A stretch of DNA of 6,709 bases from an uncultured Oscillospiraceae bacterium (GTDB lineage Bacteria > Bacillota > Clostridia > Oscillospirales > Ruminococcaceae). Below the pieces are notes generated by a model, which had not been told where the DNA came from, searched no databases, and worked only from the letters and a program-made list of their open reading frames with translations. Where the stretch lies: assembly GCA_958427155.1 (NCBI GenBank), contig CAUABB010000079.1, forward strand, positions 1 to 6,709, read 5' to 3'. Of this stretch, positions 1 to 5,654 are shown piece by piece. Position 1 is the stretch's first letter. Each line of letters starts with the position of its first letter. Position numbers and translations under genes: made by a program.

Positions 1-361
1 AATTCGCCGCGATATGTCCTCGGATGTGATGAACCGGGATAAGTGGTTTCCTCGCCGCCATACTAAGCCCTTTCGCAAAGTTGACACCCACTAATAACGC
101 CCCAATCAACCCCGGGGCAAACGTCACCGCAACCGCATCAATTTCTTCAAGTGTGAGCTTTGCCTGCTCCAGTGCTTCCTGTACAACTCCAACAATATCC
201 TCGCAATGGCGCCGCGAGGCAATCTCGGGGACAACGCCTCCGTATTTTTTATGTTCTTCCACCTGCGAAGCCACCACCGAAGACAAAATGGTTCGGCCGT
301 CTTCTACAACCGCAGCCGCAGTTTCATCGCAGGAAGACTCTATTCCAAGTATTTTAACCAT
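1..361 (-). CDS. tsaD: tRNA N6-adenosine threonylcarbamoyltransferase TsaD, N-terminal part (cut by window edge)
   Basis: TsaD (Gcp/YgjD) transfers the threonylcarbamoyl group from threonylcarbamoyl-AMP to A37 of ANN-decoding tRNAs (t6A). In bacteria it works with TsaB and TsaE in the cytoplasm. The 120 visible residues show the ASKHA-fold start ESSCDETAAAVV (residues 8-19), the family stretch GGVVPEIASR (41-50), FAPGLIGALLVG (81-92), and the metal-binding H-x3-H pair at H112 and H116. The usual HxEGH motif reads HIRGH here (R114 where the E. coli protein has Glu). The family is about 340 residues, so roughly the last two thirds lie outside the window. The start is fixed by an AAGGAG site 7 nt upstream and by homology. 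It overlaps the rimI stop by 8 nt (ATGGTTAA), implying translational coupling. Identification is secure. Confidence 0.96.
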   Translation of the reverse strand, partial: MVKILGIESSCDETAAAVVEDGRTILSSVVASQVEEHKKYGGVVPEIASRRHCEDIVGVVQEALEQAKLTLEEIDAVAVTFAPGLIGALLVGVNFAKGLSMAARKPLIPVHHIRGHIAAN

Positions 362-806
362 GTCGAAGCTCCTTTTTCATGATTACCGCATCTTCTTCCG
401 GTTTCCGATAAAACCGCTTCCGAACACCAACCGGAACAAAACCAAACTTTTCATAAAGAAAAATCGCAGGGGAATTTCCCGCGCGAACCTCAAGAGTTAC
501 TTCCTCTGCCCCGTCGCTTAACACCGTCTCAAAAAGAGCGTTCAGAAGGGAAGAAGCGACTCCCATTCTGCGGTGGGATTTCTCTACGCAGAACGTATTA
601 ATATGAACATTTTCGCAAACATGATACGCGTTTAAATATCCGCACGGGCTCCCCTCATCTTCAGCGACTAGCGTTATTCCGTATGAATGGGTCTGCTCAG
701 ACTCAAAGTCCAAAGCAGTCCAGGGGTCGCTGAAATTCTCACGTTCTAGTTTCACCAAAGAAGGAATATCCGCCGCGATCATCTGGCGAATTATGATTCC
801 GCGCAT
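354..806 (-). CDS. rimI: Ribosomal-protein-alanine N-acetyltransferase RimI (GNAT family)
   Basis: This 150-residue protein is a single GNAT domain, the usual RimI length. RimI acetylates the N-terminal alanine of ribosomal protein S18 using acetyl-CoA; some bacterial homologues have wider N-alpha-acetylation activity. The acetyl-CoA pyrophosphate loop is RRMGVA (79-84), after the beta-strand INTFCVEKSH. The C-terminal signature LEVRAGNSPAIFLYEKFGF (105-123) carries E106 and Y118, spaced like the E. coli RimI catalytic pair E103/Y115. The start is supported by AAGGAG 8 nt upstream. The gene overlaps the upstream phosphatase gene by 16 nt and the downstream tsaD by 8 nt. RimI beside TsaD is a recurrent bacterial arrangement, which favours RimI over a generic GNAT. 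The true substrate is inferred, not shown. Confidence 0.9.
   Translation of the reverse strand: MRGIIIRQMIAADIPSLVKLERENFSDPWTALDFESEQTHSYGITLVAEDEGSPCGYLNAYHVCENVHINTFCVEKSHRRMGVASSLLNALFETVLSDGAEEVTLEVRAGNSPAIFLYEKFGFVPVGVRKRFYRKPEEDAVIMKKELRHG
369..374 (-). promoter_or_regulatory. Shine-Dalgarno site of tsaD
   Basis: AAGGAG lies 7 nt before the tsaD ATG and inside the end of rimI. It confirms the tsaD start at 361 and explains how tsaD is translated despite overlapping the previous gene. Confidence 0.85.
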
Positions 807-1246
807 AAGGGGTGCTCCTTAAAATAGCCGATCAAAAAAATTCGGATCTGCTTGAAACAGTCGCGATAAACCTCTATATCCCCGCCGTAAGGATCCGGAA
901 TCCGCATCACCGTAATTTTGCTTTCAGCCCCCGGTACCGCACCGGACAATAGCCGTCTCTGGTCTTCTGTCATGACAAAAATCTGCTCTGCCTCCTGGAT
1001 ATCTTCGAGCGTAATCCGACGCGATTTGTGTCCGGAAAGATCCAATTTTTCCTCCTTTGCCACTTCTACTGCATTAGGCGTTGCCGGTTGACCGTCAAAA
1101 GCGGCAACGCCGGCACTAGTCGCCTCATATTTCTCAGACAATCCTTCCTTCTCCAACAACTGGTTTAATACCACCGCGGCCATGGGACTACGGCAGGTGT
1201 TGCCGGTACAGACTATCAGAAACCTTTTTTTCTGCTTGCTTTTCAT
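791..1246 (-). CDS. ywlE: Low-molecular-weight phosphatase, probable protein-arginine phosphatase (YwlE type)
   Basis: The 151-residue protein is one low-molecular-weight tyrosine-phosphatase fold. The N-terminal P-loop CTGNTCRS (13-20) provides nucleophile C13 and phosphate-binding R19. The catalytic acid is D118 in IPDPYGGD. The P-loop Thr (T17), where tyrosine phosphatases usually have Ile or Leu, is the feature known to give Bacillus YwlE its phospho-arginine specificity. The DPYGG segment also resembles YwlE's DPFGG. YwlE reverses protein-arginine phosphorylation by the McsB kinase, which marks proteins for ClpCP degradation. The start is supported by AGGA 8 nt upstream. It follows polA by 26 bp and overlaps rimI by 16 nt, so it is in the same operon. 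Tyrosine phosphatase activity remains possible; the family is certain, while the arginine substrate is inferred from one residue and overall similarity. Confidence 0.85.
   Translation of the reverse strand: MKSKQKKRFLIVCTGNTCRSPMAAVVLNQLLEKEGLSEKYEATSAGVAAFDGQPATPNAVEVAKEEKLDLSGHKSRRITLEDIQEAEQIFVMTEDQRRLLSGAVPGAESKITVMRIPDPYGGDIEVYRDCFKQIRIFLIGYFKEHPLCAES
815..820 (-). promoter_or_regulatory. Shine-Dalgarno site of rimI
   Basis: AAGGAG sits 8 nt before the rimI ATG, within the 3' end of the phosphatase gene. It selects M1 over the internal Met at residue 9 and supports a genuine 16-nt gene overlap. Confidence 0.85.
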
Positions 1247-1272
1247 TTAATTCATCCTGCCTTCACTTTTCC

Positions 1273-3843
1273 TTATTCTTTTGCGTCATACCAGGTTTTC
1301 CCCTGCGATACATCAACCAACAATTTTACTTTTAAATCCGCTGCGTGCTCCATTTCTTCTCGGAGATAGCCTTTTGCACGTTCTGCATCTTTTTGAGAAA
1401 CCTCCAAAATCAGTTCATCGTGTACCTGCAGGATCAAGCGACCATCAACCTTTTCCTGTAACAGCCGGTTATATACCCGAATCATGGCAATTTTAATAAT
1501 GTCCGCCGCTGTTCCCTGAATCGGCGCATTCATAGCCGCCCGCTCTCCAAAATTACGAATATTTTTATTATGGGATTTCAGCTCCTCCAAAAAGCGACGG
1601 CGTCCGAACATGGTCGTCACATATCCGTTTTGTTTAGCGGACTCCACTGTCTCTTTCATGAAACGATCAACGCCGCTGTAAGTCTCCAGATAATTTTTAA
1701 TATAATCAGAAGCCTGAGAAACTGTCACCCCAATATCCTGTGAAAGGGAAAAGGCCCCGATGCCGTAAACGATTCCAAAGTTGATCGCTTTTGCACGAGT
1801 TCGCATTTCATGTGTAACCAACTCAAGCGGAACCCCAAAAACTTCTGAGGCCGTAATTGCGTGAATATCGGCCCCCCTACTGAAAGCGGAAATCATCCGT
1901 TCATCTCCCGCAAGATGGGCAAGGATTCTAAGCTCAATCTGGGAATAATCCGCGTCAACCAATACATAGCCTTCTTTTGCCACAAAGAAACGGCGCATCT
2001 GCCGTCCTAGCTCCGTTCTGGCCGGGATATTCTGCATGTTCGGCTCAGTCGAGCTGGTCCTCCCTGTTCTGGTTTCCGTTTGCTTAAACGTTGAATGGAC
2101 CCGCCCGGTTTCATCCACCACCTTCAGCAAGCCCACTACATAAGTGGAATAAAGCTTTGTCAGCTTCCGGTACTCCAAAAGTGCCGGTATAATAGCGTGC
2201 TCCCCCCGGATCGCCTCAAGCGCCTCCACGTTGGTTGAGTAACCGCTTTTCGTTTTCTTTTTCGGGGTAAGCCCCATTTTCTCAAACAGAACCACATTCA
2301 GCTCTTTGGTGGAATTGGGATTAAATTTCTCCCCTGCCAATTCAAACATCCGGTTTTTGAGCACTTCAATCTGCTCCGAGAGCGCCGCACCAAAATTATG
2401 GATACCGGACTGGTCAACGGCAAATCCGACATACTCCATCGCGGCCAAAACCCGGCTGAGCGGCATTTCCACCTCATAAAACAGATTTAACATGCCCTGA
2501 GAGGAAAGCTCCTGTTTCAAAACACGCGAAAGCTCCGGCAGAACCGCCACCGCAAGACAGGATTCATCCATCTGCGGCAATGGAATCTCATACCGTTTTG
2601 CAAGATTAACGGGATCATATTCTCTCCCGGCAGCATCGAGCAGATAGGCTGCAAGCGCCCCGTCAAAATCAATGTTTCCTAATTCTATACCTCTTTCCAT
2701 GCAAAACCGATAAAGCGGTTTTACATCAAAAGTGCGTTTTGGCTTACCAGAAGCTGCAACCAGTTCTAAGAAAGCCCGCTCTGCTTGAAAGCGGAATTCA
2801 TATACGGTATCTCCTCCTACAATTTGAAGCTTTTCGACAGACCCGTCCTGCAATACTACCAGGAAATCCAAGGTCTCCTCATTAGCCAAAGCGCTTTTTA
2901 CCACATCATAATCCGGTTCCATCACTATCTTATCAGGGCCAACCGCTTCCAAAATCAGCTGAGGAGTCGTAGATTCTGATATCTGAGTTTCCAAATGAAG
3001 TTTCTGGATATAAGAATACATTTCGTAGCGATTAAAAAGGGCTGTAAGAGCCGCATCATTCCGTTTTCCCGAACGATAATGCTCAAGATTCAAATCGATT
3101 GGCGCTTCCTTGCAGATGGTGGCAAGTTGCTTACTCATAAAAGCACTTTCTTTTCCCTCTGCAAGAAGTTTTTTGATTCTGGGAGTTGCTTCAATGGCCT
3201 CAATATTTGCGTAAATCGCCTCAATTGAGCCGTACTTCTGAATCAATGAAAACGCCGTTTTCTCCCCAATTCCCTTAACGCCGGGAATATTATCAGAAGA
3301 ATCCCCCATCAAAGCCTTAACGTCAACTAGCTGCTCCGGTTCTATCCCATATTCGTCAAAATACCGCTGCGGCGTATAAAGGATCGCTTCCCGAGTGGTC
3401 GCGAGCCGGACGTTGACCTCATCGGTAATTAACTGCAGGCAATCCCGGTCTCCCGTGGCGATGACGCACTCATTTCCGCTTTTTACGCAGAGTTCCGCAA
3501 GCGTTCCCACAATATCGTCTGCTTCATAGCCTTCCTTCTCAACCACAGTAAGGCCCATGGCACGAATAATTTCTTTAGCAACCGGCATCTGCATTAAAAG
3601 TTCCGGTGGAGTTCCCTTCCGGGTTCCTTTATAGGCCTCAAACATTTTATGCCGGAATGTTGGAGCATGTACATCAAACGCAACAGCAATTCCATCCGGT
3701 GAAAACTCATTTTGCATTTTAAGCAGGATGTTCATAAAGCCGACAAGAGCATTGGTAAAAAATCCATCCTTTGTTGTAAGCAACTTTACGCCATAAAAAG
3801 AACGGTTCAAAATGCTATTTCCATCAATTGCGAGAATTTTCAT
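1273..3843 (-). CDS. polA: DNA polymerase I
   Basis: DNA polymerase I fills gaps and removes RNA primers during Okazaki-fragment maturation and excision repair. Numbering is from the ATG at 3843 (856 residues). The N-terminal 5' nuclease (about 1-290) shows AIDGNS with D7, GYEADD with E107/D109/D110, TGDRD with D132/D134, and GDSSDNIPGVKGIG with D181/D184 and a helix-hairpin-helix. The middle domain (about 300-450) has the fold of a 3'-5' exonuclease but no DxE motif, so proofreading is probably lost, as in Bacillus/Geobacillus enzymes. The polymerase domain has motif A DYSQIELR (D632), motif B K685-x3-F689-x3-Y693, and motif C VHDE (D809, E810). An in-frame GTG at 3912 would add 23 residues. 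It is rejected because family members begin MxxLxIDGNS, although the SD for 3843 is weak (GGGG about 10 nt upstream). Confidence 0.97.
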   Translation of the reverse strand: MKILAIDGNSILNRSFYGVKLLTTKDGFFTNALVGFMNILLKMQNEFSPDGIAVAFDVHAPTFRHKMFEAYKGTRKGTPPELLMQMPVAKEIIRAMGLTVVEKEGYEADDIVGTLAELCVKSGNECVIATGDRDCLQLITDEVNVRLATTREAILYTPQRYFDEYGIEPEQLVDVKALMGDSSDNIPGVKGIGEKTAFSLIQKYGSIEAIYANIEAIEATPRIKKLLAEGKESAFMSKQLATICKEAPIDLNLEHYRSGKRNDAALTALFNRYEMYSYIQKLHLETQISESTTPQLILEAVGPDKIVMEPDYDVVKSALANEETLDFLVVLQDGSVEKLQIVGGDTVYEFRFQAERAFLELVAASGKPKRTFDVKPLYRFCMERGIELGNIDFDGALAAYLLDAAGREYDPVNLAKRYEIPLPQMDESCLAVAVLPELSRVLKQELSSQGMLNLFYEVEMPLSRVLAAMEYVGFAVDQSGIHNFGAALSEQIEVLKNRMFELAGEKFNPNSTKELNVVLFEKMGLTPKKKTKSGYSTNVEALEAIRGEHAIIPALLEYRKLTKLYSTYVVGLLKVVDETGRVHSTFKQTETRTGRTSSTEPNMQNIPARTELGRQMRRFFVAKEGYVLVDADYSQIELRILAHLAGDERMISAFSRGADIHAITASEVFGVPLELVTHEMRTRAKAINFGIVYGIGAFSLSQDIGVTVSQASDYIKNYLETYSGVDRFMKETVESAKQNGYVTTMFGRRRFLEELKSHNKNIRNFGERAAMNAPIQGTAADIIKIAMIRVYNRLLQEKVDGRLILQVHDELILEVSQKDAERAKGYLREEMEHAADLKVKLLVDVSQGKTWYDAKE

Positions 3844-3920
3844 ATTGGAGAAACCCCATTTCTTTTTTTCGACAACAAGCCTGCCATTCACACATCTGTT
3901 CTTCGCCCACACAGTATATA

Positions 3921-3949
3921 TTGACGAAATTCTGCCGATCTATTACAAT
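3921..3949 (+). promoter_or_regulatory. Sigma-A-type promoter of dusB
   Basis: TTGACG (3921-3926) and TACAAT (3944-3949) are separated by exactly 17 bp. Each differs from consensus by one base. Transcription would start near 3956, giving a leader of about 46 nt before the TTG start of dusB. The site lies in the 160-bp gap between divergent polA and dusB, and its -35 region overlaps sequence that could serve polA. Confidence 0.7.
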
Positions 3950-3957
3950 AATCACAA
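3929..3957 (-). promoter_or_regulatory. Weak candidate polA promoter
   Basis: On the minus strand TTGTGA (3957-3952) and CAGAAT (3934-3929) are separated by 17 bp, each matching consensus at 4 of 6 positions. Transcription would begin near 3922, leaving a leader of about 80 nt before polA. An alternative -10, TATACT at 3918-3913, matches better but has no acceptable -35 at 15-19 bp. Some promoter must lie between polA and the divergent dusB; which one is unresolved. Confidence 0.22.
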
Positions 3958-3983
3958 ATCCAAAATCTTAATTTTAATATTAT

Positions 3984-4002
3984 ACCATACCATTCGTATG
4001 GT
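3984..4002. repeat. Perfect inverted repeat abutting the dusB start codon (operator or RNA hairpin)
   Basis: ACCATAC (3984-3990) and GTATGGT (3996-4002) form a perfect 7-bp inverted repeat with a 5-nt centre, CATTC. It lies about 28-46 nt downstream of the predicted dusB transcription start and ends at the base before the TTG start. As DNA it has the size and symmetry of a dimeric repressor operator. As RNA it would fold into a small hairpin over the ribosome entry site. I do not recognise it as a known operator; its function is inferred. Confidence 0.5.
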
Positions 4003-4989
4003 TTGAAAACAATTAAAATTGGCGGTATCACGCTGATGCAAACCGCAAGCCTTGCGCCGATGGCTTCTGTCGCTGACCGGACTTTCCGGACTTTATGCCG
4101 TTCCTACGGCGCGTCAATGGTAACCGGCGAGATGGCAAGCGCTAAAGGAATGGTCTATTCCGACAGAAAAACCGCCGAACTTTTAGAAGTCACAGACGCT
4201 GAGCGGCCGATGGCGGTTCAGCTTTTCGGGGACGATCCTTATTTTATGGCCCTTGCCGCCGAAAAAGCGATGCGGTACAAACCGGATTTTATTGATATTA
4301 ACATGGGCTGTCCTGTTCCTAAGGTAGTCGCAAACAACAGCGGAAGCGCGCTGATGAAAAGCCCTAAGCGCGCGGGAGAAATTTTACGAACGGTAGCGAA
4401 CGCAGTTTCTGTTCCCGTTACGGCGAAAATCAGAGTGGGCTGGGATCAGGAATCCCGCAACGCGGTTGAAATGGCGAAGATATTGGAACAAAACGGCGCG
4501 GCGGCGATTGCCGTGCACGGACGAACACGCCAACAGATGTATACGCCACCAGTTGATCTTACAACTATCCGGGAGGTTAAACAGGCAGTCTCGGTTCCAG
4601 TTATCGGGAACGGAGATATTGAAACGCCGGAGGATGCCAAGCGGATGTATGAGTTCACTGGCTGCGACCTCGTCATGGTGGGGCGCGGCTCTTACGGCCG
4701 TCCATGGATCTTTAAACAGATTCAGGAATATCTGGAAACCGGCCATTATTCCTCCGACCCTTCTCTGGAAGAGCGAATGATAATTTTAAAAGGTCATATT
4801 ACCGCACTCTGCGCCCATAAAGGCGAAAAAATCGGCATGCGCCAGGCAAGGCACCATGCGGCTTGGTATCTAAAAGGGCTCCATGGAGCGGCCGCGTTCC
4901 GGAAAGCATGCGGGGAACTGAGCACTTTATCTGATCTTGATCTGCTGATTGAACAAGTACTCAAAGAAAACCGGGAGAGACCGTTATGA
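4003..4989 (+). CDS. dusB: tRNA-dihydrouridine synthase (DusB-like)
   Basis: This 328-residue FMN enzyme reduces uridine to dihydrouridine in the tRNA D-loop with NADPH. Landmarks along the TIM barrel are LAPMASVADRTFR (17-29), DINMGCPVPKVV (98-109) with catalytic C103, GSALM (114-118), TAKIRVGWD (140-148) with K142, VHGRTRQQMY (171-180) with H172, IGNGDI (201-206) and MVGRGSYGRPWIF (225-237). A C-terminal helical tRNA-binding domain follows. Two segments differ from the common pattern: MASVADRTF for MAGVTDxPF, and YTPPVDL for the usual YxGxADW. The start is TTG with no clear SD. It is preferred to the ATG at 4036 because KIGGITL, the family's first strand, lies before that ATG. The stop overlaps the next gene by ATGA. 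The Dus family is certain; the DusB subgroup is very likely. Confidence 0.93.
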   Translation: MKTIKIGGITLMQTASLAPMASVADRTFRTLCRSYGASMVTGEMASAKGMVYSDRKTAELLEVTDAERPMAVQLFGDDPYFMALAAEKAMRYKPDFIDINMGCPVPKVVANNSGSALMKSPKRAGEILRTVANAVSVPVTAKIRVGWDQESRNAVEMAKILEQNGAAAIAVHGRTRQQMYTPPVDLTTIREVKQAVSVPVIGNGDIETPEDAKRMYEFTGCDLVMVGRGSYGRPWIFKQIQEYLETGHYSSDPSLEERMIILKGHITALCAHKGEKIGMRQARHHAAWYLKGLHGAAAFRKACGELSTLSDLDLLIEQVLKENRERPL

Positions 4990-5435
4990 TAATTAGAGAA
5001 GCGAATAAAAACGATTTGAAAGGTCTTCTGACCCTTTATACCCAGCTTCATGACAACCCCATTCCGTCAGAAAGCGAGGCTTTGTCTGCTCTTTGGGAAC
5101 AGATTTGCGCCGATTCGAACCATCATATCATCGTTGCTGAAGAAAATGGCAGGATTGTTTCCTCCTGTGTCGTTGTCATCATTCCAAACCTCACTCAAAA
5201 TCAACGCCCTTACGCGCTGGTGGAGAACGTCATCACCGATGAAAAATACAGAAACAAAGGATTTGCCACTGCCTGCTTAAACTACGCAAAAGCACTGGCA
5301 ACGACTGAAAACTGCTATAAGATCATGCTGCTGACCGGGTCTAAAAAAGAAAGCACTTTGCGGTTTTATGAACGAGCCGGCTATAACCGAAACGATAAAA
5401 CAGCTTTTATTCAATGGCTAGAGCACCGTCCGTAA
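4986..5435 (+). CDS. GNAT-family N-acetyltransferase, substrate unknown
   Basis: The 149-residue protein is a single acetyl-CoA-dependent GNAT domain. It opens with the typical strand IIREANKNDLKGLLTLY. The central strand ALVENVITDEKYRNKGFA (77-94) holds the pyrophosphate-binding loop RNKGFA (89-94). The C-terminal TLRFYERAGY (124-133) supplies Y128, a likely general acid. It has no signal peptide or membrane segment. The start overlaps the dusB stop as ATGA and has GGGAG 8 nt upstream (4973-4977), so it is translationally coupled to dusB and shares its promoter. It is not a second RimI: the LEVR-x-N-x2-A-x2-LYE signature is absent. The substrate could be a small molecule, a protein or an antibiotic; nothing in the sequence decides it. 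No convincing terminator follows in the 219-bp gap before ilvD. Confidence 0.88.
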   Translation: MIIREANKNDLKGLLTLYTQLHDNPIPSESEALSALWEQICADSNHHIIVAEENGRIVSSCVVVIIPNLTQNQRPYALVENVITDEKYRNKGFATACLNYAKALATTENCYKIMLLTGSKKESTLRFYERAGYNRNDKTAFIQWLEHRP

Positions 5436-5563
5436 GGCTTTCGTTCCGCCAGCAGTTTCGTCTTGTATAACAAAGTCGACAAATTCTCTCCGAAAGTTCT
5501 GAAAATAAAAACCACTTAAACAAAAGTTTTCCCAAAACGCGATTATTCTGGTTTTTAGCCGGC

Positions 5564-5587
5564 GTCAATGATCAAAGCCGCATTGAC
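5564..5587. repeat. Inverted repeat overlapping the ilvD -35 box (candidate operator)
   Basis: GTCAATG (5564-5570) and CATTGAC (5581-5587) are perfect 7-bp inverted arms separated by 10 bp. The right arm contains the first five bases of the ilvD -35 element TTGACA. A dimeric protein bound here would compete with RNA polymerase for that element. The left arm lies upstream of the promoter and is not explained by promoter sequence. A role in control of ilvD is inferred. Confidence 0.45.
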
Positions 5588-5611
5588 AGCTTTTCCAAAA
5601 GGCCTTACAAT
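5583..5611 (+). promoter_or_regulatory. Near-consensus sigma-A-type promoter of ilvD
   Basis: TTGACA (5583-5588, perfect) and TACAAT (5606-5611, one mismatch) are separated by exactly 17 bp. Transcription would start near 5618, giving a leader of about 37 nt. That leader is too short for a T-box or leucine-type attenuator, so any control is probably at initiation. ilvD is therefore likely transcribed independently of dusB. Confidence 0.8.
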
Positions 5612-5642
5612 AAAAAAGGTTTTTTAAATTTAAAAAGAAAAC

Positions 5643-5650
5643 AGGGTGAT
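5643..5650 (+). promoter_or_regulatory. Ribosome binding site of ilvD
   Basis: AGGGTGAT ends 4 nt before the ilvD ATG. Its GGTGAT part pairs with the 16S 3' end slightly to one side of the core AGGAGG complement. This accounts for the short gap and supports the ATG at 5655. Confidence 0.65.
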
Positions 5651-5654
5651 TAAC

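Noticed and set aside
81..521. Plus-strand open frame (146 codons) opposite tsaD and rimI
   Set aside because: Both minus-strand genes have clear family motifs and SD sites; the plus frame is low-complexity in composition and matches no family I know.
3844..3912. Upstream GTG start adding 23 residues to polA
   Set aside because: No SD precedes it, the extra residues have no family counterpart, and Pol I proteins begin at the MKILAIDGNS position.
5507..5556. AAAAACCA / TGGTTTTT inverted repeat as terminator of the dusB-GNAT transcript
   Set aside because: The arms are 34 nt apart and AT-rich, and the T run is itself part of the stem. It may still slow transcription, but the evidence is too weak to call.
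5597..5625. AAAAGGCCTT / AAGGTTTTTT hairpin as a terminator
   Set aside because: The stem is AT-rich with two G-U pairs, and it overlaps the -10 box and start site of the ilvD promoter, which explain the sequence better.
5436..5654. T-box or leader-peptide attenuator upstream of ilvD
   Set aside because: There is no T-box core sequence and no short ORF rich in Leu, Ile or Val codons, and the promoter leaves a leader of only about 37 nt.
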